Positions 23,481-34,663 of a stretch of DNA of 64,000 nucleotides are shown here, piece by piece (the stretch's first letter is position 1; each line of letters begins with the position of its first letter). The notes below the pieces were generated by a model. It was given only the letters and a program-made list of their open reading frames with translations. It was not told the origin of the DNA and did no database searches. This stretch comes from Alopecurus myosuroides. Lineage: Eukaryota > Streptophyta > Magnoliopsida > Poales > Poaceae. The DNA is taken from NCBI GenBank assembly GCA_028641055.1, contig CM054061.1, positions 116,072,019-116,136,018 of the forward strand, written 5' to 3'. The translations under genes and the position numbers were made by a program.

Positions 23481-23623
23481 GCTAGAGGTTGTGCGGTGCC
23501 TTGGTGGGGAAAGAACGAAAGAAGGGGTTTGGTGCATGGACCGAGTCCATTTATCTCCGAAAACTTGCGGCAAGAGGAAGGGTCCCGTCGAGGGTTCTCA
23601 GCCCGAACGGTGTGAAGAGAGTA

Positions 23624-23954
23624 TTTTGCCAAAAATGGCCCCGTGAAAAAACTAATGTTGAATCGGGTTTTATTGTGAAACTATTTTTAAATCTGTCCTT
23701 TAGTTCGGCGCCAACGAGGATGGAGCCGCGTTGTGTAGCTCGGCGACCGTCAAAATCACGAAAAACATAGGTTACGTTGTTTGCGTTGAAGCTGACCTAC
23801 GTTGACCGGTCTAAATGCCAAACGATGTTGGCGCCGAACTGCACAACGTCAGCTCCATTTGCATTGGCGTCGAACCGAGGGCCAGATATAGAAATAGTTT
23901 CACAAAGAGACGAGATTCAACATTAGTTTCGTCCCAGGGCTATTTTTGGCAAAA
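23624..23954. mobile_element. Foldback MITE-like element
   Basis: 331 bp in which the left arm (23624 to about 23770) and right arm (about 23808-23954) are inverted copies of each other. The ends read TTTTGCCAAAAATGGCC and GGCTATTTTTGGCAAAA, with ACTAATGTTGAATC, GTGAAACTATTT and TTCGGCGCCAAC matched in inverse. Arms of about 145 bp with few bases between them suggest a Mutator-like or foldback element. No clear target duplication was found. Confidence 0.6.
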
Positions 23955-24046
23955 AAAAAAAAGCCAACCAAGTGGTGCATCCGTTTGTTTCTGTTGGTTT
24001 ACACAGGATTATGAGAGCATCTCCACTAGCATCATTTACTTGGTGT

Positions 24047-24216
24047 TGTTGGACATGTAATAGTTTTGGTATCCTGTACGGGTACGGAGTAGTACTCCGA
24101 CCCGTACGGTACCCTCTCTGTACTTTTCTTCGATGGCTCTGCCTCGAGCCTATAACACGCAACCCGGCCCCCCTCCCCCCCCCAAGAAGGGGTACGCTTG
24201 TTTTCCAAATCTAACA
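24047..24216 (+). repeat. copia-B 5' LTR
   Basis: TGTTGGACATG...CCAAATCTAACA, 170 bp. It contains a near-palindrome, CCGTACGGTACC, and a long C run that is shorter in the 3' copy. Confidence 0.9.
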
Positions 24217-24228
24217 TGGTATCACGAG
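24217..24228 (+). other. copia-B primer-binding site
   Basis: TGGTATCACGAG immediately follows the LTR. It resembles the initiator tRNA-Met site TGGTATCAGAGC of copia elements, with changes at the end. Confidence 0.75.
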
Positions 24229-24484
24229 TTGTTTCTCTTCCCTTCTTCTAGCTGTCGCCGCCGCCGGATCCTCTCCTCCGCCGCGCCGCCGCAAGGACCT
24301 ACGAATCACCATCGTTGCACCCTCGAGCGCTGGTTCCTCCCGCAAAACCACACACCAATACACCATCGACGGCCCTTCCGGAAACCCTACAACTCTCTGT
24401 TCCCAAAACCCTACCCGAGCACTCTCACTTCCGATCCAAAACCCTACATCCTACAAGCCCCCTCCCCCCCCCCCGTCCCTCCTC

Positions 24485-25529
24485 ATGGCGTCATCCTCCT
24501 CCACGCCGTCCCTCCTCGGGTCTCCACCTGCTATGAAGCTCACCCGGGAAAACTTCCTCTATGGAAGGCTCAAGTCCTCCCCTCTCTTCGGGGCGCCCGA
24601 GTCATGCTGCTGCTCGAAGGTCATGAAGCCGCACCGCCTGAGTTTCTGGAGTCCGAGGATGCCAATCAGAAGAAGGTTCTGACCCCAACCCGGCGTATGA
24701 TACATGGGTAACTCACGATCAACTTGTTGTGAGTTTTCTTGTGAATTCTATGTCCGAGGAAGTCCTCCCGCACACTTATGGTCTCGAACATGCCTCTGAA
24801 GTCTGGGCTGCTATCAACAATATGTACTCCACCCAGTCGAAGGCTCGAGTTTCCTCTCTTCTTGGTGCTCTCACAAACACCAAGAAGAATGACATGACAG
24901 CTCAACAATTTCTTTCAAAGATGAAAGGGTTTGCTTCTGAACTTGCCGCAACGGGTAAACATGTTGATGATGACGAGCTCAAAGATTATATCTTCAATGG
25001 CCTTGATGGTAGTTTCAATCCTCTTGTTGCCTCTGTTAATGTCGTCCCTTCAACTACGCTCAATGACCTTTGCTCTCAGTTGATGTCATATGAGTACCGT
25101 GAAACTATGCTTGCTGCTACTAGACAAGGAAACAACACCTTCACCTCGTCGGTCAATGCCGCTCCTCGCCGTCCTCCATCTACTTTCGGTACTGGCCCTA
25201 GCAAACATGCACCTCCTCTATTACCACTTTCCACACCCAACAACAACCCCTGCTATCACCCTCCTATCTCCCATCCACCATACAATCCGACACCATCCTA
25301 TCCGCCATATCATCCCTCACCACCATCCCCATATGCTCCATATCCCTATCCGCCACCTACACCACCCTTCTACCCTCCTTATCACCCACCGAACAACCCC
25401 TACTACCCACCACAGCCACCGCCATCCTATTATCCACCAAATCTCCCTCACACAACCCATTCAGCCACATCCACCATAGAACCGTATGCGTCCCGGTCAA
25501 GGCAAACAGGACCAAGGGCGTCGCCCTAA
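24485..25529 (+). pseudogene. copia-B gag with Pro/Tyr-rich tail
   Basis: The start ATG at 24485 gives MASSSSTPSLLGSP and KLTRENFL, the usual copia gag opening. A frameshift near 24550 leads to WKAQVLPSLRGA, and another near 24690 leads into the long frame beginning at 24729 (SFLVNSMSEEVLPH). That frame holds the gag body (EVWAAINNMYSTQSKARV; QFLSKMKGFASELA). From about 25240 to 25470 the protein is almost only Pro, Tyr, His, Ser and Asn (repeated PPYHP and PYPPP). A further frameshift at about 25500 leads to the zinc knuckle. Confidence 0.85.
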
Positions 25530-26001
25530 AGGAGGCCGTGGCAAGCGTGACCGTGTTACAACTCCTTGGCAGGAGGGAGTCTATTGCCAGATTTGCAAGA
25601 AGGAGGGTCATGCTGCAGGTGATTGTTGGTGGCGATATGGTGATGATAATGATGATGATGATACAACTCCAGACAACAAGGTTGCATATGGCGTAGATAC
25701 AAACTGGTACATGGACACTGGGGCTACAAATCATGTCACTAGACATCTCAATAAACTTCAGATTCATGACAATTATCAAGGGCGGGATCAAGTCCACAAT
25801 GCTCGTGGACAAGGTATGGACATTGCACACATTGGTCATTCAGTTTTGCACACCCCTCATAGTTCTATTCAGCTTCACAATATTTTGCATGTTCCCAGTT
25901 CTTCCATGAGTTTACTTTCTGCTCATAAGATAGCCCTTGGTAATAATGCCTTTATTGAAATACATCCTTTCTTTTTCTTGATTAAGGATCAGGCAACGTA
26001 G
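25530..26001 (+). pseudogene. copia-B zinc knuckle and protease
   Basis: The frame carries a basic tract, the zinc knuckle CQICKKEGHAAGDC (about 25588-25630), an Asp-rich run from a GAT repeat, and the protease active site WYMDTGATNHVT. The family motif LHNILHVPSSSMSLLS follows. It ends at TAG 25999-26001, just before the integrase region, so the polyprotein is interrupted. Confidence 0.85.
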
Positions 26002-26007
26002 CAAATC

Positions 26008-27198
26008 ATGTTTAGAGGTCCATGTCATGGTGGCTTGTATCCCCTCGTTCCTGTGTCCATGGGGTCTTCCAAGCATGCTCTTGTCACCATCAAGCCTTCT
26101 TCCTCTACGTGGCATCGTCGATTAGGACATCTGTCTTCCTTTATTGTTCAGCAGATTCTTAGGAAAAATAATCTCTCGCATACTCCAGAAATAAATCCTT
26201 ACATATGTGATCCATGCCAACAAGCAAAAAGCCATCAGTTACCCTATAGTATCTCTACTAGTGTGTCCAATGTTCCATTGGAACTAGTGTTTTCTGATGT
26301 ATGGGCTCCTGCCACTCCTTCTGCTACCAAACATGTTTACTATGTATGTTTCATCGATGATTTTAGCAAGTTCACATGGATTTACTTGCTTAAGAAATAC
26401 TCCGATGTGTATCAAGTTTTTATTAATTTTCAGCAATATGTTGAGCGCAAATTTGATCGTAAGATCATCACTATGCAAACTGATTGGGGTGGTGTATATG
26501 AAAAACTCCATGGGTTCTTTCAAAGAGTAGGCATTACTCATCATGTCTCTTCTCATGCTCACCAACAAAATGGATCTGCTGAACTCAAACATAGACACAT
26601 TGTGGAAGTAGGACTTGCTCTATTAGCTAATTCCTCCATGCCCTTGAAATATTGGGATGATGTCTTCCTCACTGCCACCTTTCTTATAAATTTGCTTCCT
26701 ACTTAGGTTCTCAATTTTGACACCCCCACATACAAACTACTGCATATCAGTCCCAACTATGATTCTCTTCGAGTTCTTGGTTGTGCTTGTTGGCCCAATC
26801 TCCGTCCATATAATAAACACAAACTGTCTTTTCGCTCCAAACAATGTGTTTTTCTTGGTTATAGCCCTCTCCATAAAGGTCTTAAGTGTTTAGATGTCTC
26901 AACCAGGCGTGTCTATATTTCTCGCGATGTTGTTTTTGATGAGAATGTTTTTCCCTTCTCGACACTCCATCCAAATGCCGGTAGACATCTCCATGAAGAA
27001 ATTCTCCTTCTTCCTCCTACATCAACATCCACGGAATCTAATGATAGGTGTGTGCATGCTAATGACTATGTGCAAATTGTTCCCATTGTAACTCCATTGC
27101 CGAATAATACAACAGCCAACAGCACGCATACGGAAGAAAACATCAGAAATTTGCAAGCAAACAGCAGTCATACGGGTGAAAATGGTGCAAATTCTTAA
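26008..27198 (+). pseudogene. copia-B integrase
   Basis: The N-terminal zinc-binding region reads WHRRLGHLSS ... CDPCQQAK (HHCC). The DDE core shows FSDVWAP, MQTDWGGVY and QQNGSAELKHRHIVE, so the three acidic residues remain, although SAERKHRH is the usual form and Arg is Leu here. A TAG at 26704-26706 interrupts the frame after LINLLPT. It resumes as VLNFDTPTYKLL and VFLGYSPLHKGLKCL, the copia integrase C-terminus. The spacer from 27199 to 27674 encodes a Ser/Thr/Pro-rich linker. Confidence 0.85.
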
Positions 27199-27674
27199 AA
27201 CACCGCTACAAGACAAAATAGCGCTGACTCCGAGGAAGATTCTCTGGCAGCATCTGCCTCGGATCCGTCCCCTACAGATTATGACGTGGAAGATTCCGCG
27301 CAGGGTCGGACAGCGTCGTCTTCACCTGCCATGTCGCCGCGCTCGGGAGGCGGAGCATCTCCCGGGAGCGCGTCCTCGACTGCCCCACCCGACACGTCCC
27401 TGTCGGCCGACAGGACGCTGTCCCCTGTCGGGTCCCCTGGATGCACCCCGCCTTCGTCCCCTCGTGGTGCGGAAACGACACCTGACGGCTCCACCAGCAC
27501 GGATCGCGAGGGGGATTCGCCCTCCGGCACTGCGCAGGAGCCAGCTGCTTCAGGATCCTTTGCGCCGAGTTTGCATGTGTCAATCCATGCTGCTGAAGCA
27601 AAAACAAGGTTACAAAAAGGTATTCGAAATCCGAAAAAATCACTGATGGTACAGTTCCATACAAGAAGAATTTT

Positions 27675-28453
27675 GTGCTGTTAACATCTACAGGTGAACC
27701 CCAAAACTTTTCTGAGGCTCTCACAGATAGAAATTGGAAACATGCTATGCAAGATGAATACAATGCACTTCTTGCAAATAACACATGGCATCTTGTGCCT
27801 CCCAGTTCCAACAAAAATGTTATAGATTGCAAATGGGTTTATCGTATCAAGAGGCATGCTGATGGTACTATTGATAGATACAAAGCCAGATTGGTTGCTA
27901 AAGGGTTTAAACAGCGTTATGGAATTTATTACGAGAACACTTTCAGCCCAGTTGTCAAGGTAGCCATTATCAGACTTGTTGTTTCTATTGCAGTATCAAA
28001 ATGATGGAATCTTAGGCAGTTAGACGTAAAGAACGCATTCTTACATGGTGTTCTAGAAGAGGAAGTTTATATGAAACAACCACCAGGTTTTGAGTCTTCC
28101 ACTGATCCTCATTACATTTGCAAACTTTATAAAGCAATATATGGGCTGAAACAAGCACCTCGAGCATGGTATTCTAGACTCAGCAACAAGTTGCATACCC
28201 TTGGTTTTGTACCTTGCAAGGCAGATACATCTTTGTTCTTGTTTGACAAAGAAGTTATTACTATGTTTCTCTTGATCTATGTTGATGACATAAGTTTGAC
28301 AAGTTCATCAGACACGTCACTTTCAGCTCTTCTGCAAAATTTAAGCAATGACTTTGCCATAAAAGATTTAGGCGGTCTTCATTTCTTTTTGGGACTTGAG
28401 GTTCATAAATCTTCTAATGGTTTGCTTCTGATCAAGAGAAATATGCTACTGAC
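27675..28453 (+). pseudogene. copia-B reverse transcriptase
   Basis: The frame opens GEPQNFSEALTDRNWKHAM and NTWHLVPP, and continues with CKWVYRIKRHADGT and YKARLVAKGFKQ. A TGA at 28002-28004 breaks it. It resumes [40 protein letters not shown] and the catalytic LIYVDDI (around 28278), then [15 protein letters not shown] frameshift near 28454 separates it from the RNase H frame. Confidence 0.9.
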
Positions 28454-29227
28454 TTGTTGAACCAAGTTGGCATGAACACTTGTACACCATGTCCTACACC
28501 ACTTTCCAGCAGTGAGAATTTGTCTCTTGATGATGGTTCATTACTTGGCCCAGAAGATAGTTCTAATTATAGAAGTGTTGTTGGTGCACTTCGGTATTTA
28601 ACATTAACAAGACCAGATCTCTCATTTTCAGTTAACAAAGTATGTCAGTTCTTACATGCTCCTACATCTGCACATTGGACATCAGTCAAAATAATATTGA
28701 TATATATTCAAGGTACAAAAACAATAGGGTTGAATTTTTAGAGATCCTCTTCTACATTGCTTAGTGCTTTTTCAGATGTTGATTGGGCAGGTGATTTAGA
28801 TGATCGACGATCAACAGGAGGTTTTGCTATCTTCTTTGGTCCTAATCGTATTTCTTGGATTGCCAGAAAACAACAAACTGTGTCTTGTTCTAGTACTGAA
28901 ACTGAGTACAAAGCATTAGCAAATGCCACTTCTGAATTAATATGGGTTGAAGCTCTCACAAGAGAACTTGGTGTGATACTTCAGGAGAAGCCATGTCTTT
29001 GGTGTGATAATATAGGAGCAACTTTTCTGTCAGCTAATCCAGTGTTCCATGATCGTACCAAACACATTGAAATTGATTTTCATTTTGTGCGTGAACGTGT
29101 GGCAAACAAACAACTTGATGTAAGGTTCATCTCTAGAAAAGATCAGATAGCTGATGGTTTTACAAAAACATTATGTACTAAGAAACTTGAGGAGTTTAGG
29201 TGTAATCTAAACCTTAGTAAGGTTTAG
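28454..29227 (+). pseudogene. copia-B RT C-terminus and RNase H
   Basis: The frame reads [20 protein letters not shown], stops at TAG 28739-28741, then resumes with [20 protein letters not shown] and [19 protein letters not shown], and ends [28 protein letters not shown]. These are the standard copia RNase H motifs with the Asp-Glu-Asp acidic residues. The frame ends 12 bases before the 3' LTR. Confidence 0.9.
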
Positions 29228-29230
29228 ATT

Positions 29231-29239
29231 AAGGGGGAG
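29231..29239 (+). other. copia-B polypurine tract
   Basis: AAGGGGGAG abuts the 3' LTR, as needed for plus-strand priming. Confidence 0.85.
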
Positions 29240-29400
29240 TGTTGGACATGTAATAGTTTTGGTATCCTGTACGGGTACGGAGTAGTACTCTGACCCGTAC
29301 GGTACCCTCTCTGTACTTTCCTTCGATGGCTTTGCCTCGAGCCTATAACACGCAACCCGATCCCCCCCAGAAGGGGTACGATCGTTTCCCAAATCTAACA
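29240..29400 (+). repeat. copia-B 3' LTR
   Basis: 161 bp, TGTTGGACATG...CCCAAATCTAACA, matching the 5' LTR with about six to eight substitutions and a shorter C run. Confidence 0.9.
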
Positions 29401-29584
29401 TGTGTTGTTTCTTTGGTGGGTGTTAACCACAGCGGCACCCCCTAAACGGAGATATTAAACAACTTTGAACACGAAATTTTAATTAAAATTTGCAAAATTT
29501 TATTCAATATTTGGACTATTTTACATATTTCGAATGAAATTTGGCCACATCGGCCGCCTAACCCTAGGCTACTCCTCGTCGCTG

Positions 29585-30115
29585 CTACATTCGAACGACG
29601 ACGTCGTCGTCGCTATCCTCAAGAATGACGACCTTGGAGGAGGAGGAAGCGGTGCGGTTCGAGGAGACGGTGTGGCTCGCGGAGGGGCCGATGCGAGGGG
29701 TGCGGCTGCTGGAGGCCCCAAAATGGGCCACGCTACTGGATGTGCCGCGAATCCCGCAGGCTTCCATCGCCCTGGAGTTGATCATCATTAGCAACCCGAT
29801 GCCTTCTGCTCCAGCGTAGCCATCGAGTTGGACATCCCCGCGAGGAGGCAGGTGCTATCACCGTCGAGCGGGTCGCGCGATGGCGAGGGAAGGTTGTAGA
29901 TGTCGTCCTCCAGCGGATCCTCCTTGACGGCGGCGAGGGCCAAGGAAAAAAAGTCTTTGGGGTTGGCGTCGGGGTGGGGAGGAGCGGCGTCGTGGGGCAT
30001 CATGGATGACAATGCTCGGACCTCCACGGGGTGGGAACAACGTCGTGCAGAAGCCGTGGGGGCGCGGCACATGCGACAACGACAACACGTTTCCCGTGGC
30101 GGCGTTGCTGGTGTA
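29585..30115 (-). pseudogene. Unrecognised coding-like remnant, one frameshift
   Basis: The minus strand reads PHPDANPKDFFSLALAAVKE, DPLEDDIYNLPSPSRDP, and NSMATLEQKASG, then after a frameshift near 29790 INSRAMEACGIRGTSSS and VVILEDSDDDVVV. I do not recognise it. It lies next to copia-B, which seems to have inserted in an element that begins GAGCATCTCCACTAG at about 24014. The interrupted element may therefore be a Harbinger-like carrier of this sequence (inference). Confidence 0.3.
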
Positions 30116-30116
30116 A

Positions 30117-30673
30117 ACTGCAGAATTTTAAAAAATTTCCCTACGTAGTCCCCCAAGATGAGTATGCACATAAAAATGCATGCCCATACATGCGTGGATC
30201 AGGATAACGACTCACCGGGCATCGGATTCGATGTAGTCGTAGAAAAGTTCGGAACAATCGTAGATTCTCACAACTACACCTAGTTACAAGTATGTCCCTA
30301 ATTCTTCACTCGTCAAGGATCACACGTGGAATCCCTCTTATGGTGTGCATGCTACGCTCGTGTCATCCCGTAAGGGCTTCGCCGTTCAAGACTCGGCACC
30401 GAAGAGAGACAGTCTTCCAGAGTTGCTAATTGGTAGCTCTAATCAATTGTGATTAGAGAAATTATGAATCTGGAAGTTCTCAACACATTATAGAGAAAAC
30501 TAATTAGAGCTTGGTCTAATCGGGAGAGTATAACTCAAAACCCCGATTAGAAGATATTCTAATTCACTTAGAGATGTTTCAAATTAGAGTCTCTAATTCA
30601 TTAGAGGTTCTCTAATTATACCTCTAATTAGAGACTCTAATTCTCTAGATGTTCTCTAATTAGAGCTCTAATT

Positions 30674-30710
<37 letters not shown>

Positions 30711-30830
30711 CCAAAGGCTCAATTGTCGTGTTATCCAAAGAGGAGGGGGTGGGGATTATATAGTAGGGGCAAGAAGGGCACCTGCCATGGGGTGGGTCGG
30801 TTCCTCTCTCCCCTCCCTTGGCCGCACCAC
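30117..30830 (-). repeat. LTR-like sequence, minus oriented, left part
   Basis: This segment starts TGCAGAATTTTAAAAAATTT and on the minus strand carries a TATA box (about 30755-30762), followed by a CT-repeat leader. It is cut at 30830 by LARD-1. The right part resumes at 41133 after the ACCAC duplication. Between 30426 and 30674 it carries at least ten copies of CTCTAATT/AATTAGAG on both strands. No internal domain of this element was found, so it may be a solo LTR; its exact ends are unproven. Confidence 0.4.
30678..30707 (+). repeat. (GA)n microsatellite
   Basis: About 15 GA units lie within the LTR-like sequence, just after the CTCTAATT cluster. Confidence 0.95.
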
Positions 30831-32409
30831 TGATACATCTCCAACGTATCTATAATTTTCTGATGCTCCATGATCATATTATGCCAATTTCTACATGTTT
30901 TCTCCCTTCTTTATAGCATTTTTACTCGTTTTTTTGGGACTAACCTATTAACAAGATGCCAAGTACCAGTTCCCTGTTTTCTGTTGTTTTTGGTTTCAGA
31001 AAAGTTGTTCTGGAAACATTCTCGGAATTGGACTCCACAAATTCCTAAGTGCCTATTTTCCAAGGAAGCATCCAGAAGATCGAAGTAGAGTCGAAGACGG
31101 GCACCAGGGGGGCACACCATGGGGTGGCGCGCCCTCCCCCTGGCCGCGCCAGCCGGTGGTGTGGGGCCCCCAGGCCTCCACCGCCTTTTCCCTTTCGCCT
31201 ATTTATTCACCCCGAATGGAAAACCCTAAGCACCTCATCAAATATTCCCGAAAAGTTCCACAACCGCCATCGTCGTCAACCCTAGATCAGGGGGGTTCTG
31301 AAGCTGTCTCCCGGAACCCTGCCGGAGAGGAAATCATCACCGGAGGCTCCTCCATCACCATGCCTGCCTCCGGAGTGATGCGTGAGTAGTTCATCCTTCG
31401 ACTACGGGTCCATAGAGGTAGCTAGATGGTTGTCTCCTCCTCATATGCCTCCATGTTTAGATCTCGTGAGCTACCTATCATGATCGAGATTGATCTTATG
31501 TAATTCTATATGCTGTGTTTGCTGGGATCCGGTGAATATTGAACTTATGCCAAGTTGATTATAATGTTTATTGCATATGTTATGTGTGATCTTGCATGCT
31601 TTCCGTTGCTAGTGGTTGCTCTGGCCAAGTAGTTGCTAGTGACTCCAAGAGGGAGTATTTATGCTAGATAGTGGGTTCATGCCTCCTTTTTGCCTGTGCT
31701 CGAGTGACAGAAATGTGACGGGGGAGGGTGTGCTGTTACCACTAGGGAGAAAACAACGGTGTGAGTGCCCGCTTGTACAATCATTGCTTACATTACACAC
31801 ATTGTTTAATGCAGTTATCTGTTGCTTGCAACTTAATACCTAAGGGGGTTCAGATGATAACCTGAGGGTAGATTATTAGTCATAGATGCAGATGGATTTC
31901 GGTCTATGTATATTGTTGTAATGCCCGCACTAAATATCATAGTAGTTATCAAGTTATAATGTGCACTACGGTGCAACCTTTATTTGCCAATTTCCTAGCT
32001 GTAATTTGTTCACCCGGCATGTTATCCTTATGGAGAGACACCACTAGTGAACCTATGAACCCCGCTCCATTTTCTTACACTGTTAAAGAAACCACAACAA
32101 TTTCATGTTTTCTTTACTTACTGCAAGCATACACCATTTTCCACACTATACGTCTAATCTTTGTTTCAGCAAGACCGGTGATATTGACAACCTCACTGTA
32201 CCGTTGGGACAAAGTATTTTGGTTGTGTTGTGTGCAGGTTCCACGTTGCTGATGACACCGGTGAGGCGCCATCACCACCGTCAGTGGCATCAACCTTCCC
32301 AAGATCCTCTTCCTCCTACTGGATTGATAACCTTGGTTCTTAACTGAGGGAAATTCTTACCGACGTGCTCATCAAACCCTCCTCTTTGGGTTTCCAACAA
32401 AACGAAGCA
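30831..32409 (+). repeat. LARD-1 5' LTR
   Basis: Begins TGATACATCTCCAACG and ends AAAACGAAGCA. Relative to the 3' LTR it has an extra 36 bp near 32045-32080. The first CpG (TGATACG in the 3' copy) has decayed to CA here. Confidence 0.9.
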
Positions 32410-32418
32410 AGGAATTTC

Positions 32419-32436
32419 TGGCGCCGTTGCCGAGGA
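32419..32436 (+). other. LARD-1 primer-binding site
   Basis: TGGCGCCGTTGCCGAGGA lies 9 bases after the LTR end. It matches the tRNA-Asp type site TGGCGCCGTTGCCGGGGA except for one base (general knowledge of plant gypsy elements). Confidence 0.75.
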
Positions 32437-32576
32437 GGAAGAAGTCTTCTGGCAAGGGGAGTCTCTCACTCCCAACCTCTTTATTTTGTTTATTGTGTTG
32501 TCTTTATGTTTGTCTTGTTTTGCTTCTCTATATCGAAAACACAAAAAAAAAGTTTGCTTGCTATTATTTTGCTAAA

Positions 32577-34148
32577 ATGAGTTCCTCTGAGAATACTAAG
32601 TTGTGTGACTTCACTAGCACAAACAACAATGATTTTATTTGCACACCTATTGCTCCACCTGCTCCTACTGCTGCTTTCTTTGAAATTAAACTTGCTTTAT
32701 TAAATCTTGCTATGAAAGAGAAATTTTCTGGTGTTAGTACTGATGATGATGCTGCTCACCTTAATAATTTCGTTGAACTATGTGAGATGCAAAAATCTAA
32801 AGATGTGGATGGAGATATTATTAAACTGAAATTATTCCCTTTATCTTTGAGAGGAAGAGCTAAACAATGGTTGCTATATTTGCCTAGAAATAGTATTGAT
32901 TCATGGACTAAGTGTAAAGATGGTTTCATTTGAAAATATTATCCTCCTGCTAAGATTATATCCCTGAGATGTGACATAATGAATTTTAAACAATTTTATA
33001 ATGAACATGTTGCTAAAGCTTGGGAAAGAATGAAAACTATGGTGAAGAATTGTCCTACTCATGGACTGACTACTTGGATGATTATACAAACTTTTTATGC
33101 AGGACTGAATTTCTCCTCAAGGAACCTATTGGATTCAGCTATTGGAGGTACCTTTATGTCCATCACTTTGGGCAATGCAACAAAGCTTCTTAATGATATG
33201 ATGATAAATTATTCAGAGTGGCACACTGAGAGAGCTCCACAAGGTAAGAAGGTAAATTCTGTTGAGGAAACCTCATCTTTGAGTGGAAGGCTTGATGCTA
33301 TTATGTCTATGCTTGTTAATGGTAAAGCTCAAGTTGATCCAAATAATGTTCCTTTAGCCTCTTTGGTTGCTCAAGAAGAGCATGTTGATGTAAACTTTAT
33401 TAGAAATAATAATTTTAACAACAATGCTTATAGAAATAATTTTGGTGGAAACAATTATAAGCCCTATCCTCATAATAATGGTTATGGTAATTCTTATGGA
33501 AACTCCTACAATAGCAATAAAAGCTCTACCTCTGATCTTGAAAACATGCTTACAGAATTTATCAGCACACAAACTGCTTTTAATAAATCTGTTGAGGAAA
33601 AGCTTGGTAAAATAGATGTTCTTGCTTCTAAAGTAGATAGCCTAGCTATTGATGTTGATTTTATAAAAGTAAATGTTTTTCCACAGAATGTTAAACAAAG
33701 TAAAACTTTGAATGTCATCCAAGTTCAAATAGATAATAATGTTAGGTTGATGGCTGAATTACGTGCTAGGTGGGAAAGAGAAAATGAATTAGCTAGAAAG
33801 AATAATATTGCTAGAGTTTGCAATATCACAACGACTAGTAAAAATAAAGCTCCAAGTGCTAGTAAACCTCCTACTATCAATGTTAAAGTAGTTTTTGTTA
33901 ACAAAGTCCCTACCCCTTCGGTGAAACGTACTAAATTGCCTCAAATTGCTGAAACTGCTTCTAATAAAAGTGCTGAAAATTTTAGAGATATAGGAGATAA
34001 TGGTCCCATTACTTTTGATGATAATAATTTTGATTTTGATGATTGCAATATCTCTGAAATTATTATGTTTCTACAAAAGCTTTCTACAAGTTCCAATGCT
34101 AGTGCCATGAATATGGACTTTACTAACATATTACCAATGCTCTCATGA
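32577..34148 (+). pseudogene. LARD-1 gag
   Basis: The ATG at 32577 follows a pyrimidine-rich leader and opens MSSSENTKLCDFT. The frame has one in-frame TGA (32931-32933) inside the gag domain, after WLLYLPRNSIDSWTKC, and continues KYYPPAKIISLRCDIM, AWERMKTMVKNCPTHG. An Asn-rich tract (33400-33520) follows, then an Asp/Asn-rich tail. Loss of the stop would give a 523-residue protein. The final TGA (34146-34148) overlaps an ATG in the -1 frame that opens the protease frame. Confidence 0.85.
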
Positions 34149-34663
34149 AAGTTAGGAAAGAAAAGTTGAAACTTGAAACATCTATCCCTAGGAAATTAGA
34201 TGATGGTTGGGATCCTATCATTAATATAAATTTAAATGATTTTGATTGAAATGCTTTGTGTGATCTTGGTGCTAGTATCTATGTTATGCCTCAAAAGCTA
34301 TATAATAAGTTTGATCTACCACCGTTGGAACACTCTTATTTGGATGTTCATCTTGCTGATAATGCTAAGAAGAAACCTCTTGGTATAATTGATGATATTA
34401 TTATTATGGTTAACAATAACCTTGTCCCTTTTTATTTTGTTGTTATGAACATTGAATGCAATGCTTCTTGTCCTATTGTTTTGGGAAGACCTTTTCTTAG
34501 AACCGTTGGTGCTATTATTGATATGAAAGAGGGGAGTATTAAATATCAATTCCCCCTCAAGAAAGGTATGGAACACTTTCCTAGAAAGAGGATGAAGATA
34601 CGTTTTGACTCTATTATTAGAGAAAGTTATGATGTTGATGCTTCTTCACTTGAAAATAGCTGA
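34145..34663 (+). pseudogene. LARD-1 protease-like domain
   Basis: Read from the ATG at 34145 (MKVRKEKLKLETSIP), it has a TGA at 34247-34249. It then gives ALCDLGASIYVMPQKLY, where DLGAS occupies the retropepsin active site, and VLGRPFLRTVGAIIDMKEG, the C-terminal flap motif. It ends at 34663 with no RT behind it. The domain is typical of Athila-like gag-protease ends. Function, if any, would depend on a helper element. Confidence 0.8.

Larger units (their letters stand above)
24047..29400 (+). mobile_element. copia-B: full-length Ty1/copia retrotransposon with short LTRs
   Basis: 5354 bp bounded by LTRs of 170 and 161 bp, with a primer-binding site, polypurine tract and gag-protease-integrase-RT-RNase H in copia order. 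The flanks read GGTGT (24042-24046) and TGTGT (29401-29405), a target duplication with one mismatch. The LTRs differ by several substitutions and a C-run length change, and the genes carry at least seven stops or frameshifts, so this is an old, inactive copy. Confidence 0.9.

Noticed and set aside
24217..24228. Possible tRNA gene fragments at the TGGTATCA and TGGCGCC sites
   Set aside because: These are primer-binding sites complementary to tRNA 3' ends. No cloverleaf or internal promoter boxes were seen.
25161..25479. Pro/Tyr-rich frame resembling a plant cell-wall hydroxyproline-rich glycoprotein
   Set aside because: It lies within the copia-B gag, between the gag body and the zinc knuckle, and has no signal peptide.
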